64,000 nucleotides of DNA from Chloroflexi bacterium HGW-Chloroflexi-10 (GCA_002840755.1 PHBZ01000018.1:1-64000); one strand, 5' to 3'; positions 8,598 through 17,732 are shown, counted from the stretch's first letter. Notes: generated from the letters alone by a model not told the origin. Translations and numbers: made by a program.

Positions 8598-9992
8598 ATG
8601 AAAATCTCATTTGTTGGAGCTGCTCAAACTGTAACTGGTTCCCAAATCCTGGTTGAAGCAAATGGCTCAAAAATTCTTTTGGAATGCGGGTTATATCAGG
8701 GAAAGCGCTCAGATTTCTATCGAATCAATCAATCTTTCCCCTTCAATGTTTCTGAAGTAGATGCATTATTACTTTCTCATGCTCATATTGATCATTGTGG
8801 TAATATTCCGAATTTGGTAAAACAGGGTTTTGAGAAAAAAATATACGCTACCGAAGCCACTGTAAGCTTGGCTGATATTATGCTGCGTGATTCTGCACAT
8901 ATTCAAGAGTCGGATGTAGAGTACACCAACAAAAAAAGAGCCAGAAGAGGCGAAGCCCCTATTAAACCCCTTTACACCATAAATGACGCAGAAAGGGCTT
9001 GCCAAAAGTTTATTCCAAAATTATATAACCAAATATTTGAACCCGCACCTGGGATTCGCGCTGAATTTATTGAGGCAGGTCATATTTTAGGTTCTGCTGC
9101 TATTAAATTAGATATATCTGAAAACGGAAAGTCTCAAACGATTTGGTTTTCAGGAGATATCGGGAGAGAAAAACTTCCTCTACTTAAAGATCCTGTACTG
9201 CCACAGAATATAGACTATCTCATCATGGAATCAACGTATGGTGATAAACCACATCGAGATCCTGATTTAGCATATGTGGAATTTCGAGATGTAGTCACAC
9301 GAACTATTCGGCGAGGTGGCAAAGTAATCATACCAGCTTTTGCCGTTGGTCGCACACAAGAAATGGTATATTTCTTAAATCAAATGGTAGCAAATCAGGA
9401 TATTCCTCCAATTCCTGTTTATGTAGATAGTCCACTGGCTGTCAATGCATCTGATATATTTAAACAATATGCAAATTTATTTGATGAAGAAACCAAAGAA
9501 TTTATTCGCAAAGGTCAACATAAAGCATTAAATTTCCCTAACTTGCATTACACTCGCTCGGTAGAGGAATCCAAAAAAATCAATGATCAATTTGAACCAA
9601 TGGTGATCATCTCTGCTTCCGGCATGGCAGAAACCGGAAGAATTCTCCACCACTTGCGAAACAATCTTGAAAACCCAAAGAATACGATCATGATCGTCTC
9701 ATGGCAGGCACCCAATACGTTGGGAAGACGCCTGGCTGAACGAGAAAAATTTGTTCGTATCTTTGGTCAAATTTTTGAAAGAAGAGCTGAAATTGCTACC
9801 ATTGGCGGGCTTTCAGCTCACGCTGGTCAGGACTTTCTTTTAGATTATGCCTTGGCTTCAAGAAGCACACTAAAAGGAATTTTCCTGGTGCATGGCGAAA
9901 AAATCGCTGCCGAATCATTAATGGATTTAATGGAGAAGAACAAACTGGGACCGGTATACTATCCTAAACGGGAAGATTTCGTAGTCATATAA
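8598..9992 (+). CDS. MBL-fold beta-CASP ribonuclease (CPSF-like)
   Basis: 464 residues with a metallo-beta-lactamase core: LLLSHAHIDHCGNIP gives the HxHxDH zinc motif, and MESTYGD, GHILGSA and FSGDIGRE are further metal-site motifs. The beta-CASP insert contains IIPAFAVGRTQEM and ISASGMAETGRILHHL. The C-terminal RMMBL region has GGLSAHAGQ and FLVHGE. This is the architecture of bacterial CPSF73-like RNases (TTHA0252 type). It follows RNase D after nine bases with a GGAGG site, suggesting a two-gene RNA-processing operon. Confidence 0.9.
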   Translation: MKISFVGAAQTVTGSQILVEANGSKILLECGLYQGKRSDFYRINQSFPFNVSEVDALLLSHAHIDHCGNIPNLVKQGFEKKIYATEATVSLADIMLRDSAHIQESDVEYTNKKRARRGEAPIKPLYTINDAERACQKFIPKLYNQIFEPAPGIRAEFIEAGHILGSAAIKLDISENGKSQTIWFSGDIGREKLPLLKDPVLPQNIDYLIMESTYGDKPHRDPDLAYVEFRDVVTRTIRRGGKVIIPAFAVGRTQEMVYFLNQMVANQDIPPIPVYVDSPLAVNASDIFKQYANLFDEETKEFIRKGQHKALNFPNLHYTRSVEESKKINDQFEPMVIISASGMAETGRILHHLRNNLENPKNTIMIVSWQAPNTLGRRLAEREKFVRIFGQIFERRAEIATIGGLSAHAGQDFLLDYALASRSTLKGIFLVHGEKIAAESLMDLMEKNKLGPVYYPKREDFVVI

Positions 9993-10001
9993 GCAAACCT
10001 C

Positions 10002-10010
10002 TGCTATAAT
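10002..10010 (+). promoter_or_regulatory. Extended -10 promoter element for tRNA-Ser
   Basis: TGCTATAAT is an extended -10 box (TGn plus TATAAT at 10005-10010). It lies 13 bases before the first base of the tRNA. No good -35 hexamer is seen, which fits the extended -10 class. Confidence 0.6.
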
Positions 10011-10023
10011 ATGCAGCGTTAAT

Positions 10024-10115
10024 GGAGAGATGCCGGAGTGGTTGATCGGGGCGGTCTCGAAAACCGTTGTGGTTCTTACGGGCCACCGAGGGTTCGAATC
10101 CCTCTCTCTCCGCCA
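10024..10115 (+). tRNA. tRNA-Ser (anticodon CGA)
   Basis: The acceptor arms GGAGAGA (10024-10030) and TCTCTCC (10105-10111) pair perfectly, followed by discriminator G and an encoded CCA. The anticodon stem GCGGT/ACCGT encloses loop CTCGAAA, so the anticodon is CGA, reading UCG serine codons. A long variable arm and the T-arm GAGGGTTCGAATCCCTC complete a class II tRNA. It has its own extended -10 element and is followed by a terminator. Confidence 0.96.
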
Positions 10116-10118
10116 AAA

Positions 10119-10144
10119 ACACTCTAAATGAGTGTTTTTTTTAT
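10119..10144 (+). terminator. Intrinsic terminator after tRNA-Ser
   Basis: Stem ACACTC/GAGTGT (10119-10124 and 10130-10135) with a five-base loop, followed by an uninterrupted T-run. The A-run on the other side lets it also serve the convergent HD-GYP gene. Confidence 0.8.
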
Positions 10145-12522
10145 ATATTGATTTTCAGATTATCAAACCAATCTGGAGTCAAGTTGTCCACAAACTGTAA
10201 AAAAATTGGGACGAGAGTTGGATCGAATAATTTCCCGGATTCATCCAATAAATAAGCCCGAATTTTTTCTTTAGGCCACGGTTCTTTATATGGCCGTTTT
10301 GAGCTAAGCGCGTCCCAAACATCGACCAGAGTAAATATTCTGGCAAACAAGGGTATTTCTTCACCACGCAAGCCTCTTGGATAACCTCCTCCATCCCAAT
10401 GTTCATGATGATTTAAAGGAATATCTAGAGCAGGTTTCAAATAACGAATTTCTTTAAGCATCTCATAAGCCAGTGTCGTATGCTTCTTCATTTCATCAAA
10501 TTCTTCATCTGAGAGTTTTCCATTTTTTAGTAATATTCTATCTTCTATGCCCATTTTACCAATATCGTGTAAAAGAGCGCCGCGTTTGATCTGGATTAAA
10601 TCTTCATTACTAAAACCAAGTATCACACCCATCTCAACAGAAGCCTTTGTGACCGTTCTGGTATGATTTAATAGTTCATGTTCTCGATATTCAATTGCCC
10701 TCGCCCAACCTTCTAACGTTTGATCATAGGCAATTTCAATTTCTTCATGTAATTGGGCCTTTAAAAACACAAGTTTTATTGGCTCAACCAACGAATCAAT
10801 CCGACTGATTTCATCCAAAGAAAAATTCCTTAACTTGTTGTAAGCTAATAGAACCGCACCTAATTTTTTTTCTTTATGCAAAATCGGAATACCTATGAGA
10901 GTTTTTGAAGGAAATTTTTCCGCGATACTTTTACTGATATGAGGGCTTTTTAATACATCTGGAACTACCATTATTTTTTTGGATTTTAAAACACTCGCAG
11001 TTAAAGTTGGTTCATTATTGTCTTTCGCTATATTGCGGTAAATATGTCGATACGGTCCGTAAGCCGCGACTGGCACCGCTTTATTATTCTCATTGTCCCA
11101 TAATGAAACAAAACATCCATTCGCATGTAATATTTCACCCAATTGATCTGCCAAAAATTGCAAAGTTTCCTGTTTAGTTTGACTGGAATTCGCTAGCAAA
11201 GATATTTTATCAATGGCAAATCTAAATTTTATATTTTCAACTTTTTCACTTTCCAGAATTTTTCTGGATGTCAAATCTGTGGCCATAATCAAAACAGCTA
11301 TTTCATTATCAATGGATATTTTTTGTAAACAAATATCCAAAATATACCTTTCGTTATCTGAATTAATATACTCAAATTCAATCGGCGCTTTATTAGTAGC
11401 ATTTATCTTCAAAAATTTATTGATGTATCGATAAATTTTTGGAGAAATAATTTTCTTTACCTCCGAACTTTTTAAAGACATTCCGGATTCACTTATACGC
11501 AAGATTTTTTTTGCAGCAGAATTAACCATTAAGATTTGATTACCCATTAATACAACCATGGGATTGGGAGAACTTTCTACAACATCACGATAACGTTTCT
11601 CACTTTGCTGCAACGCGATTACATCTTTTTTATGAGCTAAAGCATTAGCAAAAATATTTCCTATCATTTTTAGGAATCTATTGTTGTTCTCAGGCCACTC
11701 CCGAAAATCGTGTAAAGCCTCAAATCCCAAAAAACCTATCAATTTCCTTTCCAAAAACAATGGGATTAACAGAACGGACCTTATGGAGTGTAATAATAAC
11801 ATTTCTTTCTCTGTACTTGCTTCAGGTGGCATTAAATTTACATCGGGGATATTTACAATATTTCCTTTTCTAAAATTTTCAATCCACCAGGGGAACATTA
11901 CAACAGGTAAACGAACGAGTATATTTTGTCGCGATATCACTCCTGTACTGCACCACTCATAAGTATTTGTCATTGTTTCCAATTCGCCATCATCAAATTC
12001 AAAAATATAAACTCTATCAGCTCCTGAAAAATCTCCTACTTCCATTATCACAGATTGTATGGCTGATGGAATATCATTAACATCTAAATTTATAAATCTG
12101 GTACTCAATCCAGCCAACATCGCTTCCATGTCAAGCCTAGCAACAAGTGATTTGTATTTGGTTTTTCGTTCTGTAATATCACGAATCATTAAAATAAATA
12201 GAATGATTCCATCATCTTCAAGAATGGAACCATTCACTTCAACCAGAAAACGATTACCATTTTTGGATTGGAAAAAACCTTCTGAATAATTATTATCGTT
12301 TGGATCAGTAATCACATGATGTGACTGATCAATTAAAATATCATCAATAGTTAATTGAGAAATTTCATTATACGAATATCCAGAAAAATGAAGCATTGCT
12401 CGATTGGCAAATAATACTTTTTGAGTGGATAAATCACCAATCAAATAAGCTTCAGGCATATGATTGAATACCTGTTCAAACTTTATATTTATAAATGGTT
12501 TTGTAGAAGAGTTCGATTCCAT
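10141..12522 (-). CDS. PAS-GAF-PAS-GAF-HD-GYP sensor, putative cyclic-di-GMP phosphodiesterase
   Basis: 793 residues, no membrane helix. By eye the order is PAS (about 14-118, ending MIRDITERK), GAF (135-300), PAS (307-420), GAF (435-592) and HD-GYP (600-780). The catalytic His652-Asp653 pair is in LLHDIGKMGIED, and the GYP signature is HHEHWDGGGYPRG at 705-717. Intact motifs suggest an active cyclic-di-GMP hydrolase controlled by soluble ligands or redox/light cofactors. No GGDEF domain gene is present in the window. It stands alone, convergent with tRNA-Ser; the nearest genes upstream on its strand are separated by a strong terminator. Confidence 0.92.
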   Translation of the reverse strand: MESNSSTKPFINIKFEQVFNHMPEAYLIGDLSTQKVLFANRAMLHFSGYSYNEISQLTIDDILIDQSHHVITDPNDNNYSEGFFQSKNGNRFLVEVNGSILEDDGIILFILMIRDITERKTKYKSLVARLDMEAMLAGLSTRFINLDVNDIPSAIQSVIMEVGDFSGADRVYIFEFDDGELETMTNTYEWCSTGVISRQNILVRLPVVMFPWWIENFRKGNIVNIPDVNLMPPEASTEKEMLLLHSIRSVLLIPLFLERKLIGFLGFEALHDFREWPENNNRFLKMIGNIFANALAHKKDVIALQQSEKRYRDVVESSPNPMVVLMGNQILMVNSAAKKILRISESGMSLKSSEVKKIISPKIYRYINKFLKINATNKAPIEFEYINSDNERYILDICLQKISIDNEIAVLIMATDLTSRKILESEKVENIKFRFAIDKISLLANSSQTKQETLQFLADQLGEILHANGCFVSLWDNENNKAVPVAAYGPYRHIYRNIAKDNNEPTLTASVLKSKKIMVVPDVLKSPHISKSIAEKFPSKTLIGIPILHKEKKLGAVLLAYNKLRNFSLDEISRIDSLVEPIKLVFLKAQLHEEIEIAYDQTLEGWARAIEYREHELLNHTRTVTKASVEMGVILGFSNEDLIQIKRGALLHDIGKMGIEDRILLKNGKLSDEEFDEMKKHTTLAYEMLKEIRYLKPALDIPLNHHEHWDGGGYPRGLRGEEIPLFARIFTLVDVWDALSSKRPYKEPWPKEKIRAYLLDESGKLFDPTLVPIFLQFVDNLTPDWFDNLKINI

Positions 12523-12586
12523 AATCCATCATTATTATAGGGAATAACAATTTCTTTCCCATAAAAATAAGATGAATTATTTTTAA

Positions 12587-12620
12587 AAAGCAAACCCGAA
12601 TCTAGATTCGGGTTTGCTTT
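12587..12620 (-). terminator. Strong intrinsic terminator (34-base perfect palindrome)
   Basis: Two perfectly complementary 17-base arms (12587-12603 and 12604-12620) meet without a spacer. Read on the minus strand the hairpin is followed by TTTTT. It ends the SWIM-domain gene and insulates the HD-GYP gene downstream. Confidence 0.85.
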
Positions 12621-12639
12621 AATGTTTTTTGATTGAGAA

Positions 12640-12885
12640 CTAAATGCTAAGGGGTTCGCCCTCCACCATACCTTCCAAAATGATCTCAAGCGCCATTGTA
12701 TGGCTGCAACGGCCACGGGTCTTAAAAAATTCACAATCACAAGCCCATTGCCCATTTTCGTAACTTACCTGATGAGCATTATTCGCCCCACCAACAATTA
12801 CTGATAAACTCTTCACCGTGAACCGATCTCTTTCCTGAGCATATCGTTTTGCTTTTTCGATCTTTCCAATCATTCCATAGTCCAT
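12640..12885 (-). CDS. Small SWIM-type zinc-finger protein
   Basis: 81 residues. The C-terminal half has the SWIM pattern CxC...CxH: Cys49-x-Cys51 and Cys60-x-His62 in CDCEFFKTRGRCSH. The N-terminal half is basic (KIEKAKRYAQERDR). SWIM fingers bind zinc and usually nucleic acid or protein as parts of helicases, recombination factors or transposases; here the domain is almost the whole protein. The start has AGGAG 11 bases upstream. The gene is flanked by terminators on both sides, so it is monocistronic. Its role is unknown. Confidence 0.8.
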   Translation of the reverse strand: MDYGMIGKIEKAKRYAQERDRFTVKSLSVIVGGANNAHQVSYENGQWACDCEFFKTRGRCSHTMALEIILEGMVEGEPLSI

Positions 12886-12911
12886 TATTTAAATTCTCCT
12901 TTCAGTGTATT

Positions 12912-12943
12912 TTAAAAAAATGGCACGCAAATCGGCGTGCCAT
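12912..12943 (-). terminator. Intrinsic terminator after GNAT gene
   Basis: Arms TGGCACGC (12921-12928) and GCGTGCCA (12935-12942) with a six-base loop. On the minus strand the hairpin is followed by a run of seven T. It lies downstream of the acetyltransferase at 13025-13459. Confidence 0.85.
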
Positions 12944-13024
12944 CAAAATATGTTTATGTCAAAAAAAATCTCCAAATCGTTCTCTCCTGATTACTTACTA
13001 TAATACGCAGGATTGTACTTCATG

Positions 13025-13459
13025 TCAACAATGCTTTTCAAACAAAATGCCATCTTCACCACCAATATAATAATTTTCCCAGATTTCACTTTGAAAATAA
13101 CCATTCTTGAGATATAAATTGATCGCTGAATAATTGCTTTTACGCACAGTAAGCTTGATTACAGGCATTTGCATTTGGCTTTCACATTCGTCCAATAAAG
13201 CCTTACCAATACCCTGGCCCCGAAATTCTGGAAATACTGCAATTGTAACAATCCACCCTATTCCATCCCGGTTTCGAATATCACCTGCCGTGAAACCAGC
13301 AAATTTATCCTTATAGAGAGCTTTTAGGCGAACTACTTTTGGTAAAGTAAGTACGCCAACTAAATCAAAAAAGCCCCATCTATCAATAGGGAAACTGATG
13401 TCTTCTAAACGGGTCAAATCTTTATAATCCTTGATCGAAGCTGGCAATAATTGAATCAT
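13025..13459 (-). CDS. GNAT-family N-acetyltransferase
   Basis: 144 residues, one GNAT domain. The acetyl-CoA-binding motif A is clear: VTIAVFPEFRGQGIGKALL. It is followed by VRKSNYSAINLYLKNGYF, the RimI-like C-terminal motif. The acceptor could be a protein N-terminus or a small amine and cannot be deduced. No good ribosome-binding site is seen before the ATG. It is separated from the SPFH gene upstream by a hairpin at 13477-13508. Confidence 0.85.
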   Translation of the reverse strand: MIQLLPASIKDYKDLTRLEDISFPIDRWGFFDLVGVLTLPKVVRLKALYKDKFAGFTAGDIRNRDGIGWIVTIAVFPEFRGQGIGKALLDECESQMQMPVIKLTVRKSNYSAINLYLKNGYFQSEIWENYYIGGEDGILFEKHC

Positions 13460-13476
13460 GATTTAGTGGAGTACGA

Positions 13477-13508
13477 AAGCCACCCTTCCTATTCAGGAAG
13501 GATGGCTT
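13477..13508 (-). terminator. Hairpin after SPFH gene, probable terminator
   Basis: 13-base arms 13477-13489 and 13496-13508 with one mismatch and a six-base loop. On the minus strand only a short T-stretch follows, so termination may be partial and allow some read-through into the GNAT gene. Confidence 0.5.
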
Positions 13509-13513
13509 AATGG

Positions 13514-14410
13514 TTAATCCTTTTTATTCTTTTGCACAAAATCTGAAAGCAAACTGGTAAACTCCATTGGGAAAATATATTTAGTAGAGGGATTTGCTGC
13601 CATTGACTTCAATGTCTCAAAATATTGTAAGGTCATTGTTTGTGTATCAATTGTTTTCGCAACCGAGAAAATCTTGTCCAAAGCAATTGAATAACCATCA
13701 GCCCGTAATTGTTGAGCCTGCCGTTCACCCTCGGCACGTAAAATAGCACTTTCTTTATCACCTTGGGCGCGTAAAATCACGGCTTGTTTTTCTCCTTCAG
13801 CTACATTAACTGCAGCTTCGCGCGAACCAATTGATTCGGTGACTACCGCACGTCGGGTTCGTTCTGCGGTTAATTGTCTATTCATTGACTCTTGTACTTC
13901 ACGGGGAGGGATAATCTCTCGAATTTCCACATTTGTTACTTTAACCCCCCAGCGCTCTGTTACTTCATCCAGGCGTTTTCTGAGCGCATTATTGATCTGT
14001 TCACGTTCGGAGAGAACCCCATCCAGCATAATTCCACCGATGACGGAACGCAATGTGGTAGTTGCAATACCTTGGGCTGCTAATTCAAAATTACCAACCT
14101 GCAATACTGAAGTGATTGGCTCGACGACTTTGTAGTACCAGAGAAAATCAATAGAAATAGGAGCATTATCACTCGTAATAGATGTTTGTGCTGGAATTTC
14201 ACGAACCTGTTCTCGTAAATCAACCCGAGTAGCACGGTCTACAAATGGGATGAGAATTATAATACCTGGCCCTTTTTCACCGATACAACGCCCTAATCGA
14301 AAGACAACCAAACGCTGATATTCCGGAACGATTTTAATAGCCGACCATAAAAAGATGAAGCCACCCACAATAACAAAGGCGACTAAGCACAAAACAAATG
14401 TAAAATCCAT
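13514..14410 (-). CDS. SPFH/Band 7 (stomatin-like, QmcA-type) membrane protein
   Basis: 298 residues from the ATG at 14408-14410, which has GGAGGAAAC just upstream. One N-terminal helix (about 5-27) precedes the Band 7 domain, with VPEYQRLVVFRLGR, DLREQVREIPAQ and NVEIREIIPPREVQESM. A charged coiled-coil region rich in EGEKQAVILRAQG repeats follows to about residue 240. Such proteins oligomerise on membrane microdomains and work with NfeD proteins and proteases. The NfeD gene lies 12 bases upstream in the same operon, the classical pairing. Confidence 0.93.
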   Translation of the reverse strand: MDFTFVLCLVAFVIVGGFIFLWSAIKIVPEYQRLVVFRLGRCIGEKGPGIIILIPFVDRATRVDLREQVREIPAQTSITSDNAPISIDFLWYYKVVEPITSVLQVGNFELAAQGIATTTLRSVIGGIMLDGVLSEREQINNALRKRLDEVTERWGVKVTNVEIREIIPPREVQESMNRQLTAERTRRAVVTESIGSREAAVNVAEGEKQAVILRAQGDKESAILRAEGERQAQQLRADGYSIALDKIFSVAKTIDTQTMTLQYFETLKSMAANPSTKYIFPMEFTSLLSDFVQKNKKD

Positions 14411-14422
14411 AGTTTCCTCCAA

Positions 14423-15022
14423 TTAAACTTCGTGTTCTACTTCTTCAACAAACAGGGTTAGCCCCTCTTTACCAATAACTCTTACTTTCTTACCTACACT
14501 TATTTTTTTTCTGCTTTTGGATGACCAATTTTCTCTTCCAACAAAAACAGTTCCTTCATGAAAAATATTGGTTTTAGCTTCCCCTATCATGCCAATTACC
14601 AGATTAGGATTAAAATCAGGTTTATGATCTAATGCCTCGACAATTTTTTTGGATAGAAACCAGAAAATTGGTGCATCTACGAGAAATACAATCAGAGCAA
14701 GAATTGGCGATACCGCAAAGCCGTTACTTGCATTTCGAAACAGCATATACGATCCTGCATTCAAAAGAATAATAGCCAGGATTAATTGGTATGTCTTCTT
14801 TTGTTTTCGGTAGAAAAACATTAGAGGAATAAATGGCGCCAAAATAATAAGAGCCCAAAGATGAACTGGTGAAGAAATAATGCCGTAACCTGCCAGAATC
14901 AAGGCAAACAACCCGCCTAATTCCATAACACCAGTTCCAGGTGTTAAAAGTGCCAATACTGAAAACAACAATCCCCCCACCAACAGAACAAAAGAAATAT
15001 TCGGATCTAATATTGGTGTCAT
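14423..15022 (-). CDS. NfeD-family membrane protein (short form)
   Basis: 199 residues. There are about four hydrophobic helices in residues 8-130, then a soluble OB-fold domain at 140-195 with IGMIGEAKTNI, GTVFVGRENW and VGKKVRVIG, typical of the NfeD C-terminal domain. There is no N-terminal ClpP-like protease domain. The family partners SPFH proteins, here encoded immediately downstream. The ATG has AAAGGT upstream. The promoter presumably lies in the 223-base gap shared with the divergent metG. Confidence 0.88.
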   Translation of the reverse strand: MTPILDPNISFVLLVGGLLFSVLALLTPGTGVMELGGLFALILAGYGIISSPVHLWALIILAPFIPLMFFYRKQKKTYQLILAIILLNAGSYMLFRNASNGFAVSPILALIVFLVDAPIFWFLSKKIVEALDHKPDFNPNLVIGMIGEAKTNIFHEGTVFVGRENWSSKSRKKISVGKKVRVIGKEGLTLFVEEVEHEV

Positions 15023-15245
15023 CTTTTTACCTTTTGTCAGATAAATTTATTATACATGACTAAGATCAAAAAAGATCAAAAATCCAATACAATCATTCGT
15101 TAATCAAATTCATGAAATCTAAATATTTTCATGATAAAATTTTTTTACTACTGAAATAGGTATTGTTGTTAAGGTGCAAAAAGAGTTTCTGTAAATCAAA
15201 CGATGTAAGTTTTGAGAATATTCATTTTTCTAATAGAGGTGAAAT

Positions 15246-17030
15246 ATGACTGATCATGTGCTGGTTGCTGTTGCCTGGCCTTATGCAAATGCTGAAATAC
15301 ATGTTGGTAATCTCACAGGCTCATATTTGCCGGCAGATATTTTTGCTCGTTTCCAAAGATTATTGGGTAAGAAGGTGTTAATGGTTTCCGGATCTGACGC
15401 ACATGGGACTCCGATCACTGTCCGTGCTGATGCAGAAAAAACCACGCCCATTAATGTCTACCAGCAGTTTCACGAAGGTTTTCTTGACCTTTTTCAACAA
15501 CTTGGCCTTCAATATGACTTATTCTCAAGTACACATACAGGTAACCATTTTGACGTTTCACAAAAAATATTTCTTGCATTAAATCAAAATGGATTTCTTT
15601 ATCAGGAAAAGCAAGAACAATGGTATTCACCTGCTCAGGCGAAATTTTTGCCTGATCGATATGTGGAGGGCACCTGTTATATTTGCGGTTATGATAATGC
15701 ACGTAGTGATCAATGTGATAAATGTGGCAACCTTCTTGAAGCTGGAAAGTTGATAAATCCAAAATCAAAAATAGATGGATCAACCCCGGTATTAAAAGAA
15801 ACAGAACACTTTTTCCTGGATTTGGGGAAACTACAGCCGGAAATTGAACAATTCCTTAAAAATAGGGCATCCTATTGGAGACCTAACGTACTCCGTCAGT
15901 CATTAGGACAAATTCAAACAGACGGCTTACGAGGCAGACCGATCACACGTGATCTGGATTGGGGTATTCCTGTCCCGATTGAAGGACAAACAGGCAAATG
16001 TCTTTATGTTTGGTTTGAGGCAGTTATTGGTTATTTGTCGGCTGCAGTTGAATACAGCAACCTGATCGGCGAACCTGATGCATGGAAAAAATGGTGGTGC
16101 GATCCAAAATCTCGGTCATATTACTTTATTGGTAAGGATAATATTCCTTTCCATGCCATCATCTGGCCGGCAGAGTTGTTGGGACTTTCTACAACATTTG
16201 ATGAAATGATGGGATCAGAAAAGCCACAACGCCTGGTCCTGCCATATGATGTTCCCGCCAATGAATTTATGAACCTTGAAGGACAAAAAATATCTGGGAG
16301 CCGTAATTGGGCGGTTTACGGAAGGGACTTCCTGTCCCGTTATGATCCGGATCCTTTGCGGTATTACTTGACAGTAAATATGCCTGAAACCCGAGACGCC
16401 GATTGGGACTGGAATGAATTCTTTCATCGCAATAATGACGAATTAGTTGCCACCTGGGGTAACCTGGCGAACCGCGTTCTCTCCTTTGCATATAAACACT
16501 GGGAAGGTGTTGTGCCAGATCCCGGTGACCTCACCGAATTGGATATGCAATTAATTTCCACCATCGAAAATGGTTTTACAACGGTTGGAAATGAAATCGA
16601 TGCCGTCCATTTGCGCTCAGCAGTTCAAGAGACTATGCGACTTGCATCTGAAGTTAATAAATACCTGGACCAAACAGCACCCTGGACGGCCATAAAAACA
16701 GATAGAGAAGTGGCTGCAAGGGCCATTTATTCTGCCATGCGGGCAATTGATTCATTGAAAGTATTGTTTGCTCCATTTTTACCATTTTCCAGTCAACAAT
16801 TACACCAGTTTCTTGGTTACGATTACCCACTATTCGGCTCACAAAACCTTGAAGAAATAGAGGATAGGTTAGGAAAACATAGGGTTTTGCGTTATATCCC
16901 TATTGATTCAGGTTTACTCTGGCAGCCAAGCCAATTAAAACCCGGTCACCCTTTTAATAAACCTGCTCCTTTATTCAAAAAACTGGATTCTTCAATTATT
17001 GAAGAAGAACGAAACCGACTGGGCTCCTAA
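15246..17030 (+). CDS. metG: Methionyl-tRNA synthetase
   Basis: 594 residues. Class I signatures are HVGN (HIGH motif) near residue 19 within ANAEIHVGN, and KISGS (KMSKS motif) in NLEGQKISGSRNW. A connective-peptide knuckle has two CxxC pairs, CYIC and CDKC, likely zinc ligands. The anticodon-binding helical domain follows; the C-terminal EMAP/tRNA-binding dimerisation domain found in some MetRS is absent. It charges initiator and elongator tRNA-Met. The ATG follows an AGAGGTG site. The upstream gap shows no T-box. Confidence 0.96.
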   Translation: MTDHVLVAVAWPYANAEIHVGNLTGSYLPADIFARFQRLLGKKVLMVSGSDAHGTPITVRADAEKTTPINVYQQFHEGFLDLFQQLGLQYDLFSSTHTGNHFDVSQKIFLALNQNGFLYQEKQEQWYSPAQAKFLPDRYVEGTCYICGYDNARSDQCDKCGNLLEAGKLINPKSKIDGSTPVLKETEHFFLDLGKLQPEIEQFLKNRASYWRPNVLRQSLGQIQTDGLRGRPITRDLDWGIPVPIEGQTGKCLYVWFEAVIGYLSAAVEYSNLIGEPDAWKKWWCDPKSRSYYFIGKDNIPFHAIIWPAELLGLSTTFDEMMGSEKPQRLVLPYDVPANEFMNLEGQKISGSRNWAVYGRDFLSRYDPDPLRYYLTVNMPETRDADWDWNEFFHRNNDELVATWGNLANRVLSFAYKHWEGVVPDPGDLTELDMQLISTIENGFTTVGNEIDAVHLRSAVQETMRLASEVNKYLDQTAPWTAIKTDREVAARAIYSAMRAIDSLKVLFAPFLPFSSQQLHQFLGYDYPLFGSQNLEEIEDRLGKHRVLRYIPIDSGLLWQPSQLKPGHPFNKPAPLFKKLDSSIIEEERNRLGS

Positions 17031-17066
17031 TTTAACATCTTTTTCAACTAGTCTAAAGGAAGAAGA

Positions 17067-17696
17067 ATGAAACGCAATATGATATTAATGATAGTTATAG
17101 TGGACATATTGAGTGTGGCTTGCAATCTTCCTGCGTCAGGGAACACCAATGAATCAGGAAATAATAATCCATCTCCTACAAACCCAACCGCTGTGGTAGA
17201 GAAGGTTTGCTTTCCGAAAGACAGCCTACCCATTGGGTTTGTAGATTCATCCGATAATCAAACCATTTCCTCAGCGTTTGATTTTGAACAAATCCAGGAT
17301 GTTTTTGGTCAAATTTTTAAGGATGCGACAATTCAATCTAAAAAGATTATCGTTTCTCAGAATTACAACGAATTCATAACTTGCAATATAGTCGCTCCAT
17401 TAAAACCGCTCGAACAAGCAGCATTTGATGTGTTATTAAAGCAGCCCGATAGAATAATTGATTTGATCAAAACGGAAAATATTCAGATCTCCGAATCTCC
17501 CCTTCTCGAACAGATGTCAACGATTGGAAACACTAGAACAGCATACCGAATCGCAATAACCAATCAGGGACAGGAATACCATGCAACTATTGTAGTGCTG
17601 CGCTTTGAAGATTCAGTTTACTTTTACAATTATCTATCTAGCCAGGGGTCAGGATCCCCGGAAATTCTGATAAATATATTAACTAAATTACCTTAG
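17067..17696 (+). CDS. Hypothetical lipoprotein
   Basis: 209 residues. A hydrophobic signal segment at 4-17 ends in LSVAC, a plausible lipobox with Cys19, followed by a linker rich in Asn, Ser, Thr and Pro. The remaining 150 residues look like a globular exported domain with two cysteines, one after the linker and one mid-domain. I do not recognise the family. It lies 36 bases after metG and may be co-transcribed with it. A hairpin at 17698-17732 ends it. Confidence 0.65.
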   Translation: MKRNMILMIVIVDILSVACNLPASGNTNESGNNNPSPTNPTAVVEKVCFPKDSLPIGFVDSSDNQTISSAFDFEQIQDVFGQIFKDATIQSKKIIVSQNYNEFITCNIVAPLKPLEQAAFDVLLKQPDRIIDLIKTENIQISESPLLEQMSTIGNTRTAYRIAITNQGQEYHATIVVLRFEDSVYFYNYLSSQGSGSPEILINILTKLP

Positions 17697-17697
17697 T

Positions 17698-17732
17698 CAA
17701 AGAAACCGGAAGTTACACTCCGGGCTTCTTTG
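17698..17732. terminator. Bidirectional terminator between convergent genes
   Basis: Arms CAAAGAAACCGGA (17698-17710) and TCCGGGCTTCTTTG (17719-17732) pair with a small bulge. It overlaps the stop region of the minus-strand glycosyltransferase and follows the lipoprotein gene, separating metG from the polysaccharide locus. Confidence 0.65.

Noticed and set aside
12489-12755. Alternative minus-strand frame across the SWIM gene end and the HD-GYP start
   Set aside because: It crosses the strong terminator at 12587-12620 and disrupts the SWIM motif; the 12640-12885 frame has the zinc ligands and a good start.
15062-15081. Tandem 10-base direct repeat AAGATCAAAA between nfeD and metG
   Set aside because: Only two copies in an AT-rich gap; chance is likely, and no matching copies were noticed at other promoters.
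15023-15245. Looked for a T-box or other riboswitch upstream of metG
   Set aside because: No GGTGGNACCGCG-like core and no terminator hairpin; only AT-rich promoter-like sequence.
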